Source: an uncultured Emticicia sp. (GTDB taxonomy: Bacteria; Bacteroidota; Bacteroidia; Cytophagales; Spirosomataceae). From it: a DNA stretch of 64,000 bases. This document shows, one piece after another, positions 35,301 through 43,095 of this stretch (positions within the stretch are counted from its first letter, which is position 1; each line of letters opens with the position of its first letter). The position numbers were made by a program, and so were the translations under genes. Below the pieces are notes generated by a model. The model was not told the origin of the DNA. It saw only the letters and a list, made by a program, of their open reading frames with translations, and did no database searches. Where the stretch lies: assembly GCF_937903345.1 (NCBI RefSeq), contig NZ_CALCZQ010000031.1, positions 310,001-374,000 of the forward strand, written 5' to 3'.

Positions 35301-35515
35301 TTTACCCAATTTTTGAGTTTTTCTATATCGTGTGGTCGGCCCGAAGTATTGCCACGGGGCATGAGTAGTTGGCCGATTTTTTCGTCCAATGTTAGTGTCG
35401 TAAAGACTGAATCAACCCAAGGTTTATTGTAGTTTGTCAGAAAATCAGGTTCTTTCTGTGCAAAACTTGATAAGGTATTGATAAGTAATAGGATAAGGAA
35501 AAAGAGTTTTTTCAT
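32303..35515 (-). CDS. GH3 beta-N-acetylhexosaminidase-like / serine beta-lactamase-like fusion
   Basis: A 1070-residue exported protein (signal peptide MKKLFFLILLLINTLSSFAQ). Residues about 30-370 are a GH3 catalytic domain. It has the NagZ-type KHFPGHGDTGVDSH loop (about 205-220) and the nucleophile Asp in FTDAMDMEG (about 295). A GH3 C-terminal-like domain follows to about 600. From about 625 a class C beta-lactamase/esterase domain begins, with SxxK as SVTK near 690, a YSD in place of YxN, and an HSGFTG motif near the end. A role in cell-wall muropeptide handling is plausible but unproven. About residues 655-678 are encoded by a translated palindromic repeat. A longer frame to 35554 lacks a signal peptide. 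Confidence 0.85.
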   Translation of the reverse strand: MKKLFFLILLLINTLSSFAQKEPDFLTNYNKPWVDSVFTTLTLDEKIGQLLMPRGNTSGRPHDIEKLKNWVKDNRIGGIVMFAAPPTVQARIVNELQALSKVPLLIGMDLEWGLAMRLDSTVRFPYQMTLGAMQGNEKLLYDMGVEVAKQCRRIGVHINYAPVVDVNINPNNPVINFRSFGENQEDVANKALAYMQGMNSEHLLTTAKHFPGHGDTGVDSHFDLPLIPHERKRLDEVEFYPYKKLIDNGLSGIMTSHLSVPVLDTTKNLAATFSKRIVTDILRKDLNFKGLTFTDAMDMEGAIKYFSKGQANVRAVLAGNDILETFEDAGGAIVAIKAAIINNEISMEEIDFRVRKILMAKSWVGLDKYRPTDIKNLITELNTTKSDLLNRQLAEATITLVKNDDKILPIKDLTKRIASVSIDALQPTAFQKMTDNFTTIDHFLLPPNASDSSINQVLEQTKNYDLILVNLHLNNIRPAAKYGVTDANKKALKALINTNKAITTIFGNPYSLDKFDNLEKSKAIVMAYQLTNYMEEAAAQAIFGAIPILGKLPVSVNNSYKYGMGENTQSIGRLAYGIPEMVGLDGVEFNRRIDSVINLGLREKAYPGATMQVAKDGRVIYQKAFGFHTYEAANRTVLANTDPKFKADNKNDVMDEAVKKSPITSRGETLLTPPLGVKEAVRLSDLYDLASVTKVSTSALAVMQLMSEGKFDLDKSFKDYFPEYADGNKANLHFRDMLTHKAGLKAWISFWNDCIDSVKTVKNSLVFKERYATQYRKKLFMSKKKHNLLLAKAIKTDKNLWKDCLSSKTIVWKPNTLSTKQSADFSVQISDSLWLHEDYKKVIFAAIENSPLKPEQGYVYSDLHYYTYPTFMVSLTGVPWEDYLKKTYKQIGANSLTYNPLRFYSKDKIVPTEIDTIFRKTLIHGFVHDEGAGMLNGISGHAGLFGNVNDLTKLMQMYLQKGFYGGTQFIKPEVIAECTKYQFPELKNRRAIAFDKLDFNPKVGNGPTSASPESFGHSGFTGTFVWVEPKYNFVYTFLSNRVYPTRDNVKISTLNIRTEVGEQIYKMVKK
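33478..33540. repeat. REP-like palindrome translated inside the GH3/beta-lactamase gene
   Basis: The block holds TTAACTCCC/GGGAGTTAA and CCTCCAGAGG palindromes with a CCCCCGCTGGG core, the same halves found in the intergenic element at 26789-26893. It keeps the reading frame and encodes a Pro/Thr/Arg-rich linker just before the beta-lactamase SxxK segment. Confidence 0.6.
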
Positions 35516-35980
35516 TAAAGCGTTAGGTTTGATGATAAGTGAACCATTACCCAAAGTAAATAAAAAATCATCAAAAAACCTGCGTTTAATCGAAGTGCCG
35601 AATTTATAAGATTATTTGATTTGTATTTATCAACTTTCAATTCATAGTGCCAGTAGGGTATACTAATATATTAATCACAATAACATTTTCCTGCCAAACT
35701 GCCATGCAAAAGTGACTTGGCATGAGTATTGAACTATTATATTTCCTCATAAATGTTTTAATTGTCAGAAAGGTTTAGTATTTTCACTCTGCCAATCTGT
35801 CAGACAGCCTCGTGCCTTTGATAAAACCTTGATAATCAATATTTATGAATAAGCATGGCAAAACAAGATTTTAATGCAACTGAATCCGTTAATAAAATTA
35901 GATGATAGAGACTCCTCTGCTCAAACCAGCGAAATCAATAAAATCAGTTTCAAATCAACGGCCCCAAAATATAGTGGTGA
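35516..35980 (+). promoter_or_regulatory. Long lon upstream region with repeated CTGCCAAwCTGyCA motif and sigma54-like site
   Basis: No gene is present. Two related 14-mers fit CTGCCAAwCTGyCA, at 35691-35704 and 35789-35802; the second merges with a CTGTC-A-GACAG palindrome. Between them TTGGCA (35717-35722) and TTG (35729-35731) have the GG-to-TTG spacing of a sigma54 promoter, but GA replaces the usual GC at -12. These are candidate stress-control sites for lon. Confidence 0.35.
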
Positions 35981-38482
35981 ATGAATAGAGAACTTATCTC
36001 AAGACTTGTAATGGCAAGACAAGACGTTGAAAACGTTGAAATGATAGAAATTGCTTCTCCTGAAGAAGTAATGGAAAATGAAGATAATTTGCCAGCAGAT
36101 TTGGCTCTTTTATCTTTGAGAAATACCGTTTTGTTTCCTGGTATCGTGATACCCGTAACGGTCACTCGCCAGAAATTTATCAAAATGGTAAAAAAAGCTT
36201 ATCGATCCGACCGAACCGTTGGCGTTGTAGCACAGGTAAGAAATACACAAAACGAGCCTACTCCCGACGATTTGTTTAAAGTTGGAACGATTGCCCATAT
36301 CTTAAAAATGATTGTGTTGCCCGATGGAAATGTAACGGTTATCATCCAAGGTCGTCGGCGTTTTGAGGTAGAAGAATATACTCAAACTGACCCCCATTTG
36401 ATGGCAAAGGTGAAGTATATTTCTGAAAGTTTTCCGAATGTACGCAAGAAAGAAACAAAGGCACTGATTCAGAGCTTGAAAGAAGCTTCTTATAAAATTT
36501 TGAACCTCAATCCCGATATTCCACGCGATGCTCAAATGGCTATTAGTAATATTGATAGTCCGAGTTTCTTAACTCACTTTCTTTCATCCAACCTCAACAT
36601 CGAAATCAGCGAAAAGCAATTGCTTCTCGAAACTTTCGATGGCGGAGAGCAAGCCCATAAGCTACTCGAACATATGATGAAGGAAATCCAAGTCTTGGAA
36701 ATTAAGCGAGATATTCAGAGCAAAGCCAGTATTGATATTGACCAACAGCAAAAGGAATATTACTTGCGTCAGCAAATCAAGGTTTTGCAGGAAGAATTGG
36801 GCATGGAATCGCCCGACCAAGAAGTTGAAAAACTGCGTGCAAAAGGCTCGAAAAAGAAATGGACAAAAGATGCCAACGATCATTTTAATAAAGAATTGAA
36901 CAAAATTTTACGCATGAATTCGATGTCACCCGAATACGGTGTTTCCTTGAATTATGCCGAAACAATGGTTGATTTACCGTGGAATGTATATACAAAAGAC
37001 AATTTTGACCTCAAACGTGCTAAGAAAATATTAGATTCAGATCACTCTGGTCTGGAAAAAGTAAAAGAGCGTATCATCGAATATTTGGCAGTTTTGAAGC
37101 TCAGAAATGATATGAAAGCTCCAATTTTGTGTTTGTATGGCCCTCCAGGAGTTGGTAAAACCTCTCTAGGAAAATCAATTGCAAAAGCTTTGGGAAGAAA
37201 CTACGTCAGAATGGCTCTTGGTGGCATGCATGACGAAGCCGAAATTCGTGGACACCGCAAAACGTATATTGGGGCAATGCCAGGAAAATTGATTACGAAT
37301 TTACAAAAAGCAAAATCATCGAATCCTGTTTTTGTACTAGATGAAATTGATAAGGTAAACCGTGACCAACGTGGCGACCCTTCGTCGGCCTTACTCGAAG
37401 TGCTTGACCCTGAGCAAAATAACGCTTTCAAAGATAATTATTTGGAAGTTGATTATGATCTTTCGAAAGTACTTTTTATAGCGACAGCCAATTCGCTTGA
37501 TAATGTTCAAGGGCCATTACGAGACAGAATGGAAATCATTGAGATTTCGGGCTATACCGTTGAGGAAAAGATAGAAATTGCTCGTAAACACCTCGTTCCG
37601 AAGCAATTAGAACAGCACGGAATTAAACCAAAAGATTTGAAAATCGACGATAAAGCGATTCAGAAAGTAATAGAAGGCTATACTCGTGAGTCTGGCGTGC
37701 GTCGTTTGGAGCAGCAAATTGGGGCCTTGATTCGTAAGATTGCCAAATCAATTGCGATGAATGAAGAATATCCAAAAACAGTAAAAGCCGAACACGTAGA
37801 AAAAATGCTCGGTGGCGTAATTTTCGATAGAGATTTATACGAAGGAAACGATGTACCAGGGGTGGTAACAGGCTTAGCTTGGACTTCGGTTGGTGGTGAT
37901 ATTCTTTTCATTGAATCAAGTCTAAGCCGTGGAAAAGGACAAATTACACTTTCGGGTCAGTTGGGCGATGTGATGAAGGAATCTGCAATTACGGCACTTT
38001 CTTACCTAAAATCTCACGCTGATAAGATTGGCATTGATTACCGAATTTTCCAAAATTACGACCTTCACGTACACGTTCCGCAAGGAGCTGTGCCAAAAGA
38101 TGGCCCTTCGGCTGGTATCACGATGCTTACTTCAATGGCTTCGATGTTTACTCAACGTAAAATAAAACCAAATACGGCTATGACTGGCGAGATAACGCTT
38201 CGTGGAAAAGTATTGCCAGTTGGAGGTATCAAAGAAAAAATCTTGGCTGCCAAACGTGCAGGAATAAAAGACATCATTATGTGTTATAAAAACCGCAAAG
38301 ATGTTGAAGAAGTAGGCGAAGCATACACCGTTGGATTGACTTTCCACTATGTTGATTATGTAGAAGAAGTGCTTGAAATTGCTCTTTTGCAAGAAAAGGT
38401 TGCCAATCCATTGAATTTTATTCTTCCAGAAGAAAAGAAAGAAACAGCCATAGTTGCTCCTTTGGATGTTGTGGTGGCCTAG
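35981..38482 (+). CDS. lon: ATP-dependent protease La (Lon)
   Basis: An 833-residue LonA. It has the N-terminal substrate domain (LPLLSLRNTVLFPG-like start as LALLSLRNTVLFPGIVIPV), a coiled-coil region (about 200-310), an AAA+ domain with Walker A GPPGVGKT at 387-394 and an FVLDEIDKV Walker B, and a C-terminal protease domain. The catalytic dyad is Ser710 (KDGPSAG) and Lys753 (GGIKEK). It degrades misfolded and regulatory proteins in the cytoplasm. Upstream repeats suggest stress control. It ends at a strong terminator. Confidence 0.96.
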   Translation: MNRELISRLVMARQDVENVEMIEIASPEEVMENEDNLPADLALLSLRNTVLFPGIVIPVTVTRQKFIKMVKKAYRSDRTVGVVAQVRNTQNEPTPDDLFKVGTIAHILKMIVLPDGNVTVIIQGRRRFEVEEYTQTDPHLMAKVKYISESFPNVRKKETKALIQSLKEASYKILNLNPDIPRDAQMAISNIDSPSFLTHFLSSNLNIEISEKQLLLETFDGGEQAHKLLEHMMKEIQVLEIKRDIQSKASIDIDQQQKEYYLRQQIKVLQEELGMESPDQEVEKLRAKGSKKKWTKDANDHFNKELNKILRMNSMSPEYGVSLNYAETMVDLPWNVYTKDNFDLKRAKKILDSDHSGLEKVKERIIEYLAVLKLRNDMKAPILCLYGPPGVGKTSLGKSIAKALGRNYVRMALGGMHDEAEIRGHRKTYIGAMPGKLITNLQKAKSSNPVFVLDEIDKVNRDQRGDPSSALLEVLDPEQNNAFKDNYLEVDYDLSKVLFIATANSLDNVQGPLRDRMEIIEISGYTVEEKIEIARKHLVPKQLEQHGIKPKDLKIDDKAIQKVIEGYTRESGVRRLEQQIGALIRKIAKSIAMNEEYPKTVKAEHVEKMLGGVIFDRDLYEGNDVPGVVTGLAWTSVGGDILFIESSLSRGKGQITLSGQLGDVMKESAITALSYLKSHADKIGIDYRIFQNYDLHVHVPQGAVPKDGPSAGITMLTSMASMFTQRKIKPNTAMTGEITLRGKVLPVGGIKEKILAAKRAGIKDIIMCYKNRKDVEEVGEAYTVGLTFHYVDYVEEVLEIALLQEKVANPLNFILPEEKKETAIVAPLDVVVA

Positions 38483-38502
38483 TCAATCTCATATAAAAAA
38501 AA

Positions 38503-38537
38503 GAATGAAGGCTTCGCTTTAAGCGAAGCCTTCATTC
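38503..38537. terminator. Bidirectional terminator between lon and amidohydrolase
   Basis: A perfect 15-bp stem (38503-38517 with 38523-38537) has a 5-base loop and an A-run on its left side. Confidence 0.85.
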
Positions 38538-38563
38538 CTAATAGTCGTTTGTAAAAAAAACAT

Positions 38564-40192
38564 TTAATTCTTCTCAGCACCTTGTACTTTTGATGCTCCT
38601 TTCTGTGGAATACCAGGTTGGGTAATCTCAAAGTTTTCTTTTACTTTGGCATCAGAAACCATTTTACGCACATCGGCCAAAAGTTTCTTAGCGTCATAAA
38701 TTATACCATCTTTTACAGTATATTTCACGCCTCCGACTCTCGTAACCTCATTTTTATCATTTACTTTGATAGCTCCCGTGCCGTAAAGTGTTTTGAGGTT
38801 TGCCAAAGGGTTTTCTTCTGTAATTACAAAATCGGCCAGTTTTCCAACCTCAACTGAGCCAATTTGATCGGCCATTCCGAGGGCTTCTGCACCTTTGATT
38901 GTGGCAGCACGAATAACTTCTAATGGGTGAAAACCTGCTTCACGCAATAACTCAAGTTCACGAATGTATGCAAAACCATATAATTGATAGATAAAACCAG
39001 AATCCGAACCAGTAGTTACACGGCCTCCTTTATTTTTGTATTCGTTTACGAAACGCATCCAAATTCGATAGTTTTCTTTCCACGCTACTTCTTGCTCTGT
39101 TCCCCAATTTAGCCAGTACGAACCGTGTGAAATTCTGCTTGGGCCATAAAAACGCCAAACGGCTGGAAGGGTATAATCATCGTGCCATTCGGCTCGTCGA
39201 GCCATCATTAAATCGCGATTAGCTTCGTAAATGTTGAAAGTTGGGTCAAGCGTAAAATCAATTTTCAAAAGCTCATCCATTACTTGATTCCATTTGGCTG
39301 AACCTGGCTCAGCAGATTGTTTCCAAAGTTTTCCTGCTTCTTCAAAACGATTTTGCTCGTTGCTATAATTATAATCGGCTGGATAATTCTGCAAAGTTCG
39401 TTCATCAAAAAGTGCTTCGGGTAAGCCATACCAGTGTTCCATTGAGGTCAAACCTGCTTTTGCCGTTGCCAAAACATTCATACGAGCCACTTCCAATTGA
39501 GCATGATGGCAAGCCGAACGAAGTCCAATTTTTTTGTTTTCTTCAAGAGCTGCCCTGAAAACTGCAGGTTCTGCACCAAAAAACTTGATACCGTCAGCTC
39601 CTTTGGCAGCATTTTCTCGTACCCACTGACGTGCCTCTTCGGGCGTCGTAATAGCTTTATCACTTCCCATGCCGAAAGCAGTATAGGCTTTGATACGTGG
39701 GGCTGTAATTTCGTTTTTCTCACTTCTATTTTTTTGGTCTAGAGTCCAGTCGAGACCATTTCCAGCTGAAGGGTCACGAATGGTCGTGATGCCGTGTCCG
39801 AGCCAAAGTTTGAAAACGTATTCTGCAGGCGTACCTTGTTGTTTTCCGCCAATATGGCCGTGCATATCAATGAAACCAGGCATGAGGTACATTCCTGTAC
39901 AGTCGAGTTCTTTGTCGCCCTCATTGAGTTTCGGGCGACTTTTTGGGTCAATTGGTACACCAGGGTAGCCCACTTGTTTGATTTGTGCAATTTTGTTTTT
40001 TTCAATAACAATATCAATAGGCCCAATGGGAGGGGCTCCGGTGCTATTGATGAGGGTTACTCCTCTAATAATAGTACGATTGGCGTATTCGCCTTCGGCA
40101 CGCCTTGGTGCTTTTTCGATTTGGGCAAAAGCCAAAGAAGCAATAAAGGGAAGAAAAACTTTAATAAAAGGAAGTGTAATTTTTTTAAACAT
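38564..40192 (-). CDS. Secreted metal-dependent amidohydrolase
   Basis: A 542-residue protein with a signal peptide (to about residue 24, FIASLAFAQ). It has a composite amidohydrolase fold: an N-terminal beta sandwich (TIIRGVTLINSTGAPPIGPIDIVIEKNKI), the metal motif HxH in LMPGFIDMHGHIGG, a mid-chain SACHHA segment and TGSDSGF near residue 410. The C-terminal GSVEVGKLADFVITEENPL closes the sandwich. It belongs with the imidazolonepropionase-like/dipeptidase-type amidohydrolases common in exported Bacteroidota proteomes. The substrate is unknown. It is convergent with lon and has a 214-bp gap to the divergent TauE gene. Confidence 0.8.
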   Translation of the reverse strand: MFKKITLPFIKVFLPFIASLAFAQIEKAPRRAEGEYANRTIIRGVTLINSTGAPPIGPIDIVIEKNKIAQIKQVGYPGVPIDPKSRPKLNEGDKELDCTGMYLMPGFIDMHGHIGGKQQGTPAEYVFKLWLGHGITTIRDPSAGNGLDWTLDQKNRSEKNEITAPRIKAYTAFGMGSDKAITTPEEARQWVRENAAKGADGIKFFGAEPAVFRAALEENKKIGLRSACHHAQLEVARMNVLATAKAGLTSMEHWYGLPEALFDERTLQNYPADYNYSNEQNRFEEAGKLWKQSAEPGSAKWNQVMDELLKIDFTLDPTFNIYEANRDLMMARRAEWHDDYTLPAVWRFYGPSRISHGSYWLNWGTEQEVAWKENYRIWMRFVNEYKNKGGRVTTGSDSGFIYQLYGFAYIRELELLREAGFHPLEVIRAATIKGAEALGMADQIGSVEVGKLADFVITEENPLANLKTLYGTGAIKVNDKNEVTRVGGVKYTVKDGIIYDAKKLLADVRKMVSDAKVKENFEITQPGIPQKGASKVQGAEKN

Positions 40193-40406
40193 AGTATTTG
40201 TCGGTTCGACACCGGATTAGGTTTTTAGCAAATTTAAACATCATTTTTTAGATTCATAGTTTTTGGTTATTTTTTTCAAGAACCGTCACTAAAATTTACT
40301 TTTTCTATCAATTAAGTATATTAGAAAAATACAATAAAAGTTGCATATTGGCATTTAATTTCTTTAAATTGCAATATTCTACGAAAAATAGAATTGATTA
40401 AAATCT

Positions 40407-41201
40407 ATGGAAATTATAGGGTTTGTATTAGCTTTTGTCATTGGCATAACGCTTGGCTTGGTAGGGGCAGGTGGCTCAATACTTACGATTACTGTTTTGG
40501 TGTATATTCTTGGCATTCCACCAACAATGGCCACAACCTATTCGCTTTTTATAGTTGGAGTTACATCATTGGTTGGGTCGATTGATTATTTTCGAAAAGG
40601 ATTGGTTGATTTACAGAAAGGACTCTTTTTTTCGTTTCCCGCATTCATTATGGTGTTTTTGATGCGAAAATTTGTAATGCCGCATATTCCACAGGTTGTT
40701 TATCAGTCAGCTGATTTTACGGTTTCAAAGAATCTAATGGTAATGCTCATTTTTGCGGTTTTGATGATTGGAGCTTCTTATTCAATGATAAAAAGCGACA
40801 AAAAACTAAGTGACCAAATTGGGCATAAAGTGAGTTATTGGATGATTTTTGCAGAAGGTGTTTTTGTTGGAATTTTGACAGGTTTTGTTGGTGCAGGTGG
40901 CGGTTTCATGATTATTCCTGCAATGGTTGTTTTTGCAAAATTACCAATGAAAAAGGCCGTTGGAACATCGCTTTTGATTATTACAATCAATTCTACTTTT
41001 GGTGCAATCGGTGATTTTTCTGCAGGAATAGCCCTCGACTGGTATTTTTTGACGAAATTTGCAGTACTTACAATTGCAGGAATTTTGACAGGTGGTTATT
41101 TATCAAAAAAAATCAATGGGGATCAACTAAAACCTGCTTTTGGGTGGTTTGTGTTGGTCGTAGGCTGTTGGGTGATTATCAAGGAGTTAATCTTACGATA
41201 A
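40407..41201 (+). CDS. TauE/SafE family sulfite exporter-like permease
   Basis: A 264-residue protein with about eight hydrophobic segments in two related halves. Each half starts with the family motif: GITLGLVGAGGSILTIT near the N-terminus and GILTGFVGAGGGFMIIPAMV in the second half. Members move sulfite, sulfoacetate or other small organosulfur anions; the substrate is not visible here. It is followed after 33 bp by the DUF983 gene and may share its transcript. Confidence 0.87.
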   Translation: MEIIGFVLAFVIGITLGLVGAGGSILTITVLVYILGIPPTMATTYSLFIVGVTSLVGSIDYFRKGLVDLQKGLFFSFPAFIMVFLMRKFVMPHIPQVVYQSADFTVSKNLMVMLIFAVLMIGASYSMIKSDKKLSDQIGHKVSYWMIFAEGVFVGILTGFVGAGGGFMIIPAMVVFAKLPMKKAVGTSLLIITINSTFGAIGDFSAGIALDWYFLTKFAVLTIAGILTGGYLSKKINGDQLKPAFGWFVLVVGCWVIIKELILR

Positions 41202-41234
41202 ATTTGTAAAAAACTTCTCGAACTGAGAACAAAT

Positions 41235-41606
41235 ATGAATAAATTAGAAGCGACCGTTAGGTTAAAATGTCCACGCTGCCACGAGGGAGAAATGTTTGAA
41301 AATAAAAACTTTTTCTCTTGGCGAAAACTATCAAAAATGCACACTAATTGCTCCGTTTGTGGCTTAAAATATGAGCGTGAAACTGGTTTTTTTTACGGAG
41401 CAATGTATATCAGTTCAATTATCAACATGATGTTTTTTGTGGCAGCTACCATTGCTTATTATGCTTATTTTGATACGAGAGTTGATTGGAGAATTTACAT
41501 TTGGAGTTATGTTGGTTTTACGGTATTGATAACTCCTGTACTCTATCGTCTTTCTCGCTCAATTTGGTTAGAGATTTTCAACGATTATCAACCACAAAAA
41601 AAGTAG
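41235..41606 (+). CDS. DUF983 family zinc-ribbon membrane protein
   Basis: A 123-residue protein. An N-terminal zinc ribbon of two CxxC pairs (CPRCHEGE and NCSVCG) is followed by a YERETGFFYGAMYIS motif and two transmembrane helices (about residues 55-80 and 87-105). This is the DUF983 layout. The function is unknown; relatives sit near cytochrome oxidase genes in other bacteria, but not here. It runs convergently into the DUF481 gene with only 7 bp between stops. Confidence 0.82.
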   Translation: MNKLEATVRLKCPRCHEGEMFENKNFFSWRKLSKMHTNCSVCGLKYERETGFFYGAMYISSIINMMFFVAATIAYYAYFDTRVDWRIYIWSYVGFTVLITPVLYRLSRSIWLEIFNDYQPQKK

Positions 41607-41613
41607 CCATAAG

Positions 41614-42468
41614 CTACTTTTTCCCTTCATAAGCTATTCCAAATGTCCATCGGAAATCATTGTTTTGTCGGCCAGGCACTACAATACTTTCATAAGAGTT
41701 TTCGACTAAACTACGGAGGCTGATATTTTTTGATAGTTGATATTTCAGAATTAAATTGCCATTCCAGCGGAAGTTTTTCTCGGTAATACTTGGCTGTAAG
41801 AAAAGCGTATGCGAGAGACTCAGCTTACTATCACGGAAAGTATATTCGCCAAAAATACGCGATGAATTACGCCAAAGGTTACGGTCAGGAAATTTTTCGT
41901 TTATCACAAAGTCAGTTTTTTCGTAGAGTAAAACATTCGTGATTGATATGTAGGCATGACTCTTCTGAACTAACTTTAGTCCCACACCAGCCGCTCCAAT
42001 AAAGCGGTTATTGATTTTTCGGAGATTACTTTTTTCGTAGGATGTAAAGGCTAAATAATAAAATTTACGTTCGTGCAGAATACTTGTTCGAATATCAACA
42101 AAAAGTTCTTTTTCGGCTAAAACTTTGTTTTGCTGCCCATAAATGTACGATGGACTACTCGAAAATTTGATAATTTTGCTATTATTGAAATCAAGAGCCG
42201 ATGAAAATTGAATCAAAGCACGATTGACATTTCCTGAGGTGTAAGTGCCATCGGCAGCAATTCGGTAGCGAAATTTGGCTGGTGTATTGTCTTTTTCTTC
42301 TTCTTCATCTTCGCCACCTTCTTCCTCTTCCTCCTCACCTTCGGAGGTGGAGTCTGCGGGCATGTTAGTATCAGGTTTGAGGTGTTGAAGGGTATCCGAG
42401 GGAGCATCTTGAGCTATGGTTCTTAGAAAAAAAAAGCATAGCAGTAAAGTAAGTATTGATAATCTCAT
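41614..42468 (-). CDS. DUF481 domain outer-membrane protein
   Basis: A 284-residue exported protein (signal peptide to about residue 19). A proline/serine and then strongly acidic linker (about residues 40-62, mostly Glu with Asp and Gly) precedes a DUF481 beta-barrel-like domain. That domain runs from FRYRIAADGTYTSGNVNRALIQFSS to the end. Alternating strands such as FYYLAFTSYEKSNLRKI and SYIYGQQNKVLAEKELFVDIR support a small outer-membrane barrel. The acidic tract is unusually long for the family. The role is unknown. Confidence 0.78.
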   Translation of the reverse strand: MRLSILTLLLCFFFLRTIAQDAPSDTLQHLKPDTNMPADSTSEGEEEEEEGGEDEEEEKDNTPAKFRYRIAADGTYTSGNVNRALIQFSSALDFNNSKIIKFSSSPSYIYGQQNKVLAEKELFVDIRTSILHERKFYYLAFTSYEKSNLRKINNRFIGAAGVGLKLVQKSHAYISITNVLLYEKTDFVINEKFPDRNLWRNSSRIFGEYTFRDSKLSLSHTLFLQPSITEKNFRWNGNLILKYQLSKNISLRSLVENSYESIVVPGRQNNDFRWTFGIAYEGKK

Positions 42469-42620
42469 AATTTTTTTTTAGTGTTTAAATGTATAAATAA
42501 CCATTGATATTTTTAAAAGGCTGTTTAAAAGGCAATGTATTATATTTGAACAAAATTTGCATTGCTTTGTTAGAAATATAGTATGTGAAAAAAGAATTAC
42601 ACAACAAAATACGCTTGACT

Positions 42621-43049
42621 ATGAATTTTGCTAAATATCTTTCAGTAATCGCTATAAGTATGTTGAAGTTTGCGGGTGGGCCTTTGACTGGTTTGGCCAT
42701 CAAATTGTCTTGGATTGAAACAGCTATTTGTTCTGTTGTAGGGATGATGATTACGGTTTTTCTAATCGTTTTTTCGGGCGATTTTATTAGAAATAGATTT
42801 TACAAAGATAAGCCAAAAAAGTTTACAAAAATGACTCGCTATGGTGTTAAAATTCGACAAAAATTTGGTCTAACTGGCATTGCTTTTCTTACGCCACTTT
42901 TGTTTACGCCACCGGTTGGAACGGCTTTGAGTATGGCTTTTCGCTTTGATAAAAAAGCAATACTTTTACAAATGTTCATTAGTGCAGCCGCATGGGCGAT
43001 TGTCCAAACTTTGTTTTTTTTCTATGTGAAAGACTTGATATTCAGTTAA
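42621..43049 (+). CDS. Small integral membrane protein of unknown function
   Basis: A 142-residue protein with three or four hydrophobic segments. It includes the repeated-looking GGPLTGLAIKLSW and TPLLFTPPVGTALSMAF re-entrant-type loops, reminiscent of small multidrug-export/SNARE-associated (DedA-like) membrane proteins. A basic cytoplasmic loop (RNRFYKDKPKKFTKMTRYGVKIRQKFG) lies between them. A GTG at 42585 could add 12 residues; the ATG at 42621 fits the first helix better. I cannot assign a function. Confidence 0.6.
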   Translation: MNFAKYLSVIAISMLKFAGGPLTGLAIKLSWIETAICSVVGMMITVFLIVFSGDFIRNRFYKDKPKKFTKMTRYGVKIRQKFGLTGIAFLTPLLFTPPVGTALSMAFRFDKKAILLQMFISAAAWAIVQTLFFFYVKDLIFS

Positions 43050-43095
43050 ATAGATTTTATATAGGAAGATCCAATTTGTACGTTCCTATGTAAAC

